A stretch of 64,000 bases of DNA from Kineosporia corallincola (lineage in GTDB: Bacteria; Actinomycetota; Actinomycetes; Actinomycetales; Kineosporiaceae). Made by a program: the position numbers and the translations under genes. The DNA lies in assembly GCF_018499875.1 (NCBI RefSeq), contig NZ_JAHBAY010000004.1:1-64000 (forward strand). Direction: 5' to 3'. Under the pieces are notes generated by a model. The model saw nothing but the letters and a program-made list of their open reading frames with translations, was not told where the DNA came from and did no database searches. Of this stretch, positions 25,101-32,154 are shown piece by piece; the stretch's first letter is position 1, and each line of letters starts with the position of its first letter.

Positions 25101-26510
25101 TTGAGTTCCGCACCCACGCCGCCGTTCTCGCCCCGTCGCAATGCCAAATACACGATTTTGGACGCCGACGGGCCGCTACCGCTCGACATGATCCGCGGCG
25201 TCCCCGCGATCATGCGCAACCCGCTGGCCTGGCTGGAGCGCGTCGTCGACCGGCACGGCGACCTGGTCGCGTTCCCCATGCCGACCAGCTCGGTGCTGCT
25301 GGTGAACACGCCCGCCGGTGCGCGTCACGTGCTCCAGCGCAACCACCGCAACTACAGCAAGGCCACGATCCAGTACGGCGCCCTGTCGCTCGTCACCGGC
25401 TCGGGGCTGCTCACCTCGGACGGCGAGGTGTGGCGCCGGCACCGCCGCACCCTCCAGCCGGCGTTCCACCACGGCGGTCTCGACCAGGTCGCGGTGTCGA
25501 CCGTGGCCGCCGGTGAGCAGCTGCGCGCGGCCTGGGACCGGGTGCCGCCCTACGCGCCGATCGACGCCGAGGCGGCGATCATGCAGGCCATGCTCACGGT
25601 GGTCGGCAGAACCCTGTTCGCCGACGACCTCTCCTCCGCCGGTGAGGAACTCGTGCACGCCGTCGACCGGGCCCTGCGCCAGGTGATCGCCCGGGCCACC
25701 AACCCGCTCGCCGTCGGCCCGCTGTCCCGGCTGCCCACCCCGTCCGCGCTCCGGATGCGTTCCGCCGTGGCCACTCTCGACCGGATCACGGCCGACATCG
25801 TGGCCCGCCGCCGGGCCCAGGGGGTGGGGGAGGACGACGCGGACCTGCTCGCCGTGCTGCTGCGGGCGGGGGCGGACGAGTCGGGCGCCGCCTGGATGAC
25901 CGAGCGCGAGATCCGCGACGAGCTGGTCACCCTGGTCATCGCCGGGCACGAGACGGTCGCCTCCAGCCTGGTCTGGACGCTGCACCTGCTGGCCGACGCC
26001 CCGCAGGTGCAGGAGAGGCTGTACGCCGAGCTCGACCAGGTGCTCGCCGGGCGCCCACCGGCCTGGGGCGACGTGCCCGCCCTGCGCTACACCCGGGCGG
26101 TGGTCGACGAGGCGCTGCGCCTGTACCCGCCGGCCTGGGTGATCACCCGCCGGGCCACCGGGCCGGACACGGTCGACGGGGTGGACGTGCCCGAGGGCAC
26201 CCTGATCATCGTGAGTCCCTGGCTGCTGCACCGCAGCGCCGCGAACTGGCCCGAGCCGGAGCGTTTCGACCCGGAGCGATTCCTCGGCGTGGACCGCAAT
26301 CCGGCCTACCTGCCCTTCGGCGCCGGCCCCCGGCTCTGCATCGGCCGGGACTTCGCGCTGGTCGAGTCGGTGCTGCTGCTGGCGACCCTGCTGCGTGACC
26401 GGGCCGTGCGCCGTCCGGCCGGGGTCCGGCCACCCCGGCTGGAGGCGCTCGTCACGCTGAGGCCGAAGCGTGGGCTGCCCATGGCGCTGGTCCCGCGCAT
26501 CCCGTCCTGA
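25101..26510 (+). CDS. Cytochrome P450
   Basis: A 469-residue P450. The I-helix oxygen motif is AGHETVAS, the ExxR motif is EALR, and the haem loop is FGAGPRLCIGRD (Cys near residue 413). The N-terminus has no membrane anchor, so it is a soluble bacterial enzyme. Its length and PERFDPERFL segment resemble the CYP102/CYP4-like fatty-acid group more than the short class I enzymes; a reductase is not adjacent. TTG start one base after the GroES-like stop, so translation is coupled. Substrate unknown. Confidence 0.95.
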   Translation: MSSAPTPPFSPRRNAKYTILDADGPLPLDMIRGVPAIMRNPLAWLERVVDRHGDLVAFPMPTSSVLLVNTPAGARHVLQRNHRNYSKATIQYGALSLVTGSGLLTSDGEVWRRHRRTLQPAFHHGGLDQVAVSTVAAGEQLRAAWDRVPPYAPIDAEAAIMQAMLTVVGRTLFADDLSSAGEELVHAVDRALRQVIARATNPLAVGPLSRLPTPSALRMRSAVATLDRITADIVARRRAQGVGEDDADLLAVLLRAGADESGAAWMTEREIRDELVTLVIAGHETVASSLVWTLHLLADAPQVQERLYAELDQVLAGRPPAWGDVPALRYTRAVVDEALRLYPPAWVITRRATGPDTVDGVDVPEGTLIIVSPWLLHRSAANWPEPERFDPERFLGVDRNPAYLPFGAGPRLCIGRDFALVESVLLLATLLRDRAVRRPAGVRPPRLEALVTLRPKRGLPMALVPRIPS

Positions 26511-26795
26511 ATGGATATTCCCGAGCCATGAAAAGGTGTCAGTAATTCGGGGTGATTAAGGCCGCTTCGGTAGGTGACGGAATGTTTTCTGAGCGCGATT
26601 CTGTTTCAGGCCCGGCGTTCTGGGCGGTGATCGCTACGTCACGGATTGACAACTTCTGTGCCTTTATCGGCAAGTCCGTTGCCGAGAGAGGCGCTCATGG
26701 TGGAGGCTTTCTCTTGCCTCGCCGGGAGCAAATGCGGGCTGCGTGTCAGGGACGCAGCGCGGGTTTATCCCGGCGGGGTCTTTGTCTGCCCGGGC
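26511..26795. other. AT-richer convergent gap with several hairpins
   Basis: This 285-base gap between convergent genes has more A/T than its neighbours and no convincing ORF. It contains hairpins CGGCAA-GTCCG-TTGCCG (26668-26684), GAGGC/GCCTC (26703-26720), GCCGGG/CCCGGC (26721-26774) enclosing GCTGCGT/ACGCAGC (26738-26758), and a TTGACA at 26646-26651. It may be a terminator zone or a structured RNA on the plus strand; no known class was matched. Confidence 0.45.
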
Positions 26796-27977
26796 TCAGT
26801 CCTTCGTCCAGGCGATCAGTTCGTCGGGCCCCCAGGTGTTGATCACCCGGTCGGCGCCCACCCCGCACTCCGCCGCCCGCGACGTCCCGATGATCTGCCA
26901 GTCCAGCTGGCCCGGGGCATGGGCGTCGGTGTCGATCGCGAACACGCACCCGGCCTGCACCGCCTGGCGCAGCAGCCGGCGCGGCGGGTCGAGACGCTCC
27001 GGGCGGCTGTTGATCTCGACCGCGGTGGAGTGCTCCTGGCAGGCGGCGAACACGGCGGCGGCGTCGAACTCCGACTCGGCCCGGCCCTTCGGGTTGCGGC
27101 CCTCGCGCGGCCGCACCATCCGGCCGGTGCAGTGCCCGAGCACGTCGGTGTGCGGGTTCTCGATCGCCGTGAGCATGCGCCGCGTCATGGCTTTCGCCGG
27201 CATCGCCAGTTTGGAGTGCACGCTCGCCACCACCAGGTCGAGCCGGGCGAGCAGCTCCGGGTCCTGGTCCAGCGTGCCGTCGTCGAGGATGTCCACCTCG
27301 ATGCCGGTGAGCACCCGGAACGGTGCCAGCTGCTGGTTGATCACCTCGATGATGTCGAGCTGGCGGCGCAACCGCTCCGCGCTCAGGCCGTTGGCCACCT
27401 TCAGCCGTGGTGAGTGGTCGGTGAGCACCAGGTAGTCGTGCCCGAGTTCCTTCGCACTCCAGGCCATCTCGGCCGGTGGTGAGCCACCGTCGGACCAGTC
27501 GGAGTGGCTGTGACAGTCGCCCCGCAGCGCCGCCCGCAGCTCCTCGCCGCCGGTGGCCAGGGGCTCCAGCGCCTCCTGCTCCAGGTTGGCCAGGTAGTCC
27601 GGCACCTGCCCGGCCAGCGACTGCGCGATCACCGCCGCGGTCTTGTCGCCCACCCCCTTGAGCGACGTCAGTTCCCCGTTCCCCGCCGCCCGCGCGATCT
27701 GTCCCGGCTCCAGGGCGAGCAGGGCCGTCGCGGCCCCGCGGAAGGCCTTGACCCGGTACGACGAGGCCAGCGAACGCTCCAGCAGGAAGGCGATCCGGCG
27801 CAGGTCCGTCACCGGGTCACGGGCTGTGCCGTCTGCCGAGCCGCGCGCCGTGCCGTCCACTGTGCTGCCGGCTTTCCGGTCTGCCTGGCCGCCCGTTCGG
27901 CCGCCGGCTGCCTGCCCGCCTGCCTGCCCACCTGCCCGGCCGCCCGCCTTCTCGCCGCCCGAACGACTCGTCGCCAT
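26796..27977 (-). CDS. PHP-domain protein with helix-hairpin-helix N-terminus
   Basis: A 393-residue protein. Residues 1-50 are a Gly/Gln/Arg/Ala low-complexity tail. Residues about 55-145 are the HhH region seen in family X DNA polymerases (YRVKAFRGAA, LKGVGDKTAAVI). Residues about 150-390 are a PHP phosphoesterase with metal ligands in GDCHSHSDWSDG, LTDHS, GIEVDI, SVHSK, DVLGHCTGR and DTDAH. It thus equals the C-terminal part of bacterial PolX without the polymerase palm, a known stand-alone form. Likely a metal-dependent phosphoesterase or DNA-end processing enzyme. Confidence 0.92.
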   Translation of the reverse strand: MATSRSGGEKAGGRAGGQAGGQAAGGRTGGQADRKAGSTVDGTARGSADGTARDPVTDLRRIAFLLERSLASSYRVKAFRGAATALLALEPGQIARAAGNGELTSLKGVGDKTAAVIAQSLAGQVPDYLANLEQEALEPLATGGEELRAALRGDCHSHSDWSDGGSPPAEMAWSAKELGHDYLVLTDHSPRLKVANGLSAERLRRQLDIIEVINQQLAPFRVLTGIEVDILDDGTLDQDPELLARLDLVVASVHSKLAMPAKAMTRRMLTAIENPHTDVLGHCTGRMVRPREGRNPKGRAESEFDAAAVFAACQEHSTAVEINSRPERLDPPRRLLRQAVQAGCVFAIDTDAHAPGQLDWQIIGTSRAAECGVGADRVINTWGPDELIAWTKD

Positions 27978-28115
27978 CGCTGCCCTCTCGCGCCGGAACC
28001 TCTGCCGTCCGGGCCATCCTGCCGGAAGGGCGCCGCCCGCCGGGCCGACCTACAGTGGGTCCGTGTTCCAGGGTTCCGATCGAGGCCAAAGCGGGCAACG
28101 GGGAGCGGGCGCGGC

Positions 28116-29000
28116 ATGACCGACGGCACGGACGACGGCACGGACGGCGGCACGAACGGCGAGATCACGATCCCGGGCGATCCGCTCGTGGCGCTGGAGG
28201 TGGTCCGCGACGGGCCGGTGGCCGAGGTGACGCTCGTCGGCCCGGGCCGCGGAAACCTGCTGGGGCCGGACCTCTGGACCGAGCTGCCGCGGGTGTTCCG
28301 GGCGCTCGACCGCGACGAGTCGGTGCGCGCCGTGGTGTTCACCGGGTCGGGCGGCAACTTCTCCTACGGCCTCGACCTGGTCGCCTTCGGGCAGCGCTGG
28401 CAGGGCCTGTTCAGCGGGGAGCCCGGGCTGGCCGGCCCGCGCACCCGGCTGCACGACGAGATCCGGGCCATGCAGGACGCGGTCACCACCGTCGCCGACT
28501 GCCGTAAACCGGTGGCCGCCGCGGTGAGTGGCTGGTGCGTGGGCGGCGGTGTCGACCTGATCGCCGCCTGTGACGTGCGTTACGCCAGTGCCGAGGCAAT
28601 GTTCAGCCTGCGTGAGGTGCGGATGGCGATCGTCGCGGATCTCGGCAGCCTGCACCGGCTCCCGGCCATCATCGGCGACGGGCACTTCCGCGAACTGGCC
28701 CTGACCGGCAAGGACGTCGACGCGGCCTGGGCCGCGCGGATCGGTCTGGTGAACCGGGTGCTCGACGACCCGCGGGAGGCCCTGGCCACGGCCCGCGAGT
28801 TCGCCCACGAGGTGGCGGCCAACCCGCCCCTGACGGTTCAGGGCGTGAAGCGGGTTCTCGACGCGGAACGGGCGAGTAGGGTGCAGAACGGTCTCAAACA
28901 CGTGGCGGCCTGGAACGCGGCGTTCATGTCCTCGGAAGACCTGGTCGAGGCGGTCACCGCGTTCGCGCAGCGTCGCAGCCCAGAGTTCAACGGCGGATGA
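28116..29000 (+). CDS. Crotonase, dienoyl-CoA isomerase-like
   Basis: A 294-residue crotonase-fold enzyme. The catalytic region AACDVRYASAEAMFSLREV then VADLGSLHRLPAIIG aligns with eukaryotic delta3,5-delta2,4-dienoyl-CoA isomerase (ECH1), keeping the three acidic residues: Asp of ACDVRY, Glu of LREV and Asp of VADLG. The end, VQGVKRVLDAERA followed by AAWNAAFMSSEDL, also matches ECH1. Begins with an acidic DGTDDGTDGG repeat. The ATG at 28116 is chosen over a long upstream extension that covers another gene. Role: reposition double bonds during oxidation of polyunsaturated fatty acids (inferred). Confidence 0.85.
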   Translation: MTDGTDDGTDGGTNGEITIPGDPLVALEVVRDGPVAEVTLVGPGRGNLLGPDLWTELPRVFRALDRDESVRAVVFTGSGGNFSYGLDLVAFGQRWQGLFSGEPGLAGPRTRLHDEIRAMQDAVTTVADCRKPVAAAVSGWCVGGGVDLIAACDVRYASAEAMFSLREVRMAIVADLGSLHRLPAIIGDGHFRELALTGKDVDAAWAARIGLVNRVLDDPREALATAREFAHEVAANPPLTVQGVKRVLDAERASRVQNGLKHVAAWNAAFMSSEDLVEAVTAFAQRRSPEFNGG

Positions 29001-29015
29001 GGAGAAGCCCCGACC

Positions 29016-29705
29016 ATGCCCAGTGTGACCCGGACCGGCGACGTCTTCGTGCTCGACCTCGGCGACGGTGAGAACCGCTTCACCCCGGACTGGATGACCG
29101 TGGTGAGCGGGGTGCTCGAAGACGTGGCCCACACCGAGGGGCCCAGGGCGCTGGTGACCACGGCCACCGGCAAGTTCTGGTCCAACGGGCTCGACCTGGA
29201 GTGGCTGAACGAGCAGGGCGAGCAGCAGTTCGCCGACTACGTCATCGCCGCCCACGAACTGTTCGCCAAACTGCTCGAGCTACCGGTCCCGACGGTGGCC
29301 GCGGTGCAGGGGCACGCGTTCGCGGCCGGGGGCATGCTCACGCTGGCCCACGACTTCCGGGTGATGCGGGCCGACCGCGGCTTCTTCTGCCTGCCCGAGG
29401 TGGATCTCGGTATCCCGTTCACCGGCGGCATGACGGCGCTGATTCTCGGCCGCCTGGCACCGCGCACGGCGCACGAGGCGATGACGACGGGCCGGCGCTA
29501 CGGCGGCACCGACGCTCTGGCCGCCGGCATCGTCGACCTCGCCGTGGCCGAGGATCAGGTGCTTCCGGCGGCCGTGAAGCAGGCGAGTGACCTGGCGGGC
29601 AAGGCCGGCCCCACCCTCGGCCTGATCAAGCAGCGCATGTACGCGCCCGCCCTGGCCCGGCTGCGCGACACCGAGAGCGACGACCTCACGCGGCACAGCC
29701 GGTAA
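29016..29705 (+). CDS. Crotonase, enoyl-CoA delta-isomerase-like
   Basis: A 229-residue crotonase resembling plant-type delta3-delta2-enoyl-CoA isomerases: WSNGLDLEWL oxyanion strand, VQGHAFAAGGMLTLAHDFRV, and MRADRGFFCLPEVDLG, where the Glu is the single catalytic acid. The glutamate used by hydratases to activate water is not in its usual place. It starts 15 bases after the dienoyl-CoA isomerase-like gene. The two would form a set of auxiliary enzymes for unsaturated fatty acyl-CoA. Short for a crotonase but complete. Confidence 0.85.
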   Translation: MPSVTRTGDVFVLDLGDGENRFTPDWMTVVSGVLEDVAHTEGPRALVTTATGKFWSNGLDLEWLNEQGEQQFADYVIAAHELFAKLLELPVPTVAAVQGHAFAAGGMLTLAHDFRVMRADRGFFCLPEVDLGIPFTGGMTALILGRLAPRTAHEAMTTGRRYGGTDALAAGIVDLAVAEDQVLPAAVKQASDLAGKAGPTLGLIKQRMYAPALARLRDTESDDLTRHSR

Positions 29706-29760
29706 CGACACGCCGGAGGTGCAGCGTCGGGGCGCAAGGCACCGCCAAGCCTGTGTTAAG

Positions 29761-29810
29761 CCTCGTCGGAACACCGCAGGTGACGAGGTCAGAGGCCGAT
29801 TGGCCATTTT
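29761..29810 (+). terminator. Terminator-like hairpins after the crotonase pair
   Basis: CCTCGTC (29761-29767) pairs with GACGAGG (29782-29788); GGCC-GATT-GGCC (29794-29805) then runs into ATTTT. Short stems. Confidence 0.4.
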
Positions 29811-29883
29811 CGCCGGACCGGCCCGGTGCTAGCTTTCGAGGCAGATAGCAGCCGCCGCGAGCAGTCTCGGGAGTCTTGTCCTC

Positions 29884-30867
29884 ATGCACAGCCAGTCAAC
29901 GAACTGGACGCGGAACACCATCCTCGTCCTGGCTCCGCTGACCCTGATCGCGCTCGTGGCGGTATTTCTCGGGCCGAAGCTGTTCGGGTCGTCGGAGTCC
30001 GACACCAAGCTCGCCTCCGCCAATTTCAGCACCGGTGACAGCACGCCCACCTCGTCGTCCACTGTTTCCCCCACCACCACACCGCAGGCCGCCAAGGCCG
30101 CCGGCGCGCCGAAAGACCTCGGCACGGTGAAGGGCACCTACACGGTCAAGGGCCCGGCCAAGGTGAAGGCCGGCAGCCTGGTGGTTTTCGTGGTCGACGG
30201 CAAGAAGCGGCTCGTGATCAAAGACGAAAAGGCGCCCTACGCGCTGAAACTCAAGACCGGCTCGCTGCCCAACGGCAAATACACGGTCAGCGTGCTCACC
30301 TCCAGCGCCGGTAAGACCGCCACCGTCTCCACCAGCACGTTCACGGTGAGCAACCCGAAGAAGACGGCCAAGCCCACCACCACGGCCACGCCGAGCAAGA
30401 CCACCACCAGCAAACCGAGCACCACGTCGAGCAGCAAGCCCAGCACCACCGCGCCGACGAGTGACACGGGCAGCGGCAGTGGCAGTGGCAAGGCCGCCAC
30501 CTACGCCCAGAAGGTCCTGGAGATCACCAACGACGAGCGCGCGGCCGCCGGCTGCAAGGCGCTCAAGCTGAACTCCAAACTGACCAAGGCCGCGCAGCTG
30601 CACAGCGAAGACATGAACGAGAACAACTACTTCAGCCACGACAGCCAGGACGGCCGCAGTCCGTTCGACCGGATGTCCGACGCCGGCTACAACTTCAGCG
30701 CCGCCGCCGAGAACATCGCCCAGGGTCAGACCTCCCCGGCCTCGGTGATGGACGCCTGGATGAACTCCGAGGGCCACAAGGCGAACATCCTCAACTGCAC
30801 CTACACCGAGATGGGCCTGGGCTGGGACAACAACTACTGGACCCAGACCTTCGGCAAGCCGGCCTGA
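29884..30867 (+). CDS. CAP-domain secreted protein with Ig-like region
   Basis: A 327-residue exported protein. An N-terminal membrane/signal segment (NTILVLAPLTLIALVAVFL, residues about 14-32) leads into a Ser/Thr/Pro stretch, an Ig-like beta domain (about 78-155), a long Thr/Ser/Lys linker (about 158-198) and a C-terminal CAP/SCP domain (about 200-327). The CAP metal residues are in LHSEDMNENNYFSHD, AENIAQG and NSEGHKANIL. Cell-wall location is likely. CAP function in bacteria is unsettled. A strong terminator follows. Confidence 0.93.
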   Translation: MHSQSTNWTRNTILVLAPLTLIALVAVFLGPKLFGSSESDTKLASANFSTGDSTPTSSSTVSPTTTPQAAKAAGAPKDLGTVKGTYTVKGPAKVKAGSLVVFVVDGKKRLVIKDEKAPYALKLKTGSLPNGKYTVSVLTSSAGKTATVSTSTFTVSNPKKTAKPTTTATPSKTTTSKPSTTSSSKPSTTAPTSDTGSGSGSGKAATYAQKVLEITNDERAAAGCKALKLNSKLTKAAQLHSEDMNENNYFSHDSQDGRSPFDRMSDAGYNFSAAAENIAQGQTSPASVMDAWMNSEGHKANILNCTYTEMGLGWDNNYWTQTFGKPA

Positions 30868-30880
30868 CCGGCGCAGCCAG

Positions 30881-30919
30881 GGGTGGGGCCGGGGCGGATC
30901 GTCCCGGCCCCACCCGTTT
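30881..30919 (+). terminator. Rho-independent terminator
   Basis: Perfect 13-base arms, GGGTGGGGCCGGG (30881-30893) and CCCGGCCCCACCC (30903-30915), followed by GTTTT. Confidence 0.88.
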
Positions 30920-31197
30920 TGCCCCGCCTGTTGCGCGGATCTCATCCGGCCCGGCCTGACGCCCGCAAAGCTCACGCCCCGGGAGGCTCGTCGCGGCCCT
31001 GGCTCGGGCGGGAGCGATCGCAGGTATTGCGCCGCGTGAGTGTCTCTCAGGCTGCTCTCAGGGCATATCTGGCAGACGGCCGACAAGGGTAGTGTTGGCT
31101 TGCGTAAACTGACCCGTCGCGGCTGGTGAACGGTGCCGCGCTCCCAGTGCCGTTCGGCCTGGTTGAACTGACATGGCGAACGGTGCGAAGGGGAGAG
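30920..31197 (+). other. Gap upstream of the MerR gene
   Basis: No ORF with coding character. TAAACT near 31102-31107 could be a -10 box, leaving a leader of about 85 bases before the MerR start. Nothing else identified. Confidence 0.3.
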
Positions 31198-31602
31198 ATG
31201 TCGGAGCCCACGATGCACATCGGCGAGGTGGCCGAGCGTGTCGGACTCTCCCTGCGCACGATCCGGTACTACGAAGAGGTCGGCCTGATCGCGCCCTCGG
31301 CGCGCAGCCAGGGCGGTTTCCGGCTCTACCTGGAGGCCGACGTGGCGCGGCTCCAGCTGGTCAAAGACATGAAGCCGCTGGGCTTCAGCCTCGACGAGAT
31401 GCGTGACCTGCTGGGCGTGCTCGACAAACTCGACGACGACACCTCGGGCGACGACCACGAGCAGACCGTGGAACGCCTGGCCATGTACCGGGTGGCCGCC
31501 GACGCCCGGTGCGACGCCCTGCGGGGTCAGCTCCGCATCGCGGAGTCGTTCGCCGGAACCCTGCGCAACCGTCTCGCCACCCACCGCGAACGCAGCAGCT
31601 GA
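31198..31602 (+). CDS. MerR-family transcriptional regulator
   Basis: A 134-residue regulator. The winged helix is MHIGEVAERVGLSLRTIRYYEEVGLIAP, followed by GGFRLYLEADVARLQLVKDMKPLGFSLDEM split across the second DNA-contact helix, and a dimerisation coiled coil to about residue 125. There are no metal-binding cysteines at the coil end except one at RCDALRG, so it is not a typical metal sensor. ATG preceded by GGGGAGAG. Its target promoter is unknown; the convergent DUF1707 gene ends 12 bases away. Confidence 0.93.
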   Translation: MSEPTMHIGEVAERVGLSLRTIRYYEEVGLIAPSARSQGGFRLYLEADVARLQLVKDMKPLGFSLDEMRDLLGVLDKLDDDTSGDDHEQTVERLAMYRVAADARCDALRGQLRIAESFAGTLRNRLATHRERSS

Positions 31603-31614
31603 TCGGCGGTCGGC

Positions 31615-32136
31615 TCAGTCCCGGTCGCGCTTGCGTCCCTTGTCGCGCTGACGCTTCCGGGCCGCCTCCGGACCCGTGTCCGGGCGTCCCTCCGGGCCGT
31701 AGACCAGCAGCGCCACGATCGGGATGGCCAGGAACCACAGCCAGGTGCCGGTGACGAAGAACAGGATCACCGCGAGGATCGGCGTGATCGACACCACCGT
31801 GGTTGCGTACGGCTCCGGGAGCTTCAGCACGCTGCGGTCGGTGGTGTCGGGAATCCCCGGCGCGGCAACGGGTTCCGGGGTGGCGGTGATCGGCCCGGCC
31901 GGCGGCGTGTGCCCGGGGGACGACGCCGGCAGGTCGGTGAACAGCGCGTCCAGCTCGTGCTGCGCCCGCGCCGCGAGCGCCCGGTCCGAACGCTCCCGGT
32001 ACTCCTCGTCGTCGAGCCGCCCGGCCTCGTGGTGCCGCTTCAGGGCGGTGACCGCGGACTCCCGCTCGGCGTGCCCGATCCGGGTGCCGGGGGTCGAGGG
32101 CGAGGGATCGGGAACGGCGTCACTCATGACGCTCAT
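31615..32136 (-). CDS. DUF1707 protein with C-terminal membrane anchor
   Basis: A 173-residue protein. The DUF1707 module (about residues 18-70: RIGHAERESAVTALKRHHEA, YRERSDRALAARAQHELDAL) is followed by a Pro-rich linker and one or two membrane helices (about 116-148), then a basic tail (ARKRQRDKGRKRDRD). DUF1707 is common in actinobacteria and of unknown role. It lies 18 bases downstream of the c-di-GMP protein gene, so it could be co-transcribed with it. Confidence 0.9.
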   Translation of the reverse strand: MSVMSDAVPDPSPSTPGTRIGHAERESAVTALKRHHEAGRLDDEEYRERSDRALAARAQHELDALFTDLPASSPGHTPPAGPITATPEPVAAPGIPDTTDRSVLKLPEPYATTVVSITPILAVILFFVTGTWLWFLAIPIVALLVYGPEGRPDTGPEAARKRQRDKGRKRDRD

Positions 32137-32154
32137 CCTGACACTTCCGGCGCT

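Noticed and set aside
26511-26795. A c-di-AMP (ydaO) or c-di-GMP riboswitch
   Set aside because: The diagnostic conserved elements of those classes (for example GGGGGA followed by CCA, or GGCAAACC) were not found. Left as an unknown structured region.
27850-27960. Short tandem GC-rich repeats as a possible CRISPR or VNTR
   Set aside because: They encode the Gly/Gln/Arg-rich N-terminus of the PHP-domain protein; no spacer/repeat pattern.
27504-28115. Upstream extension of the first crotonase
   Set aside because: It covers the start of the PHP-domain gene on the opposite strand and has no domain character.
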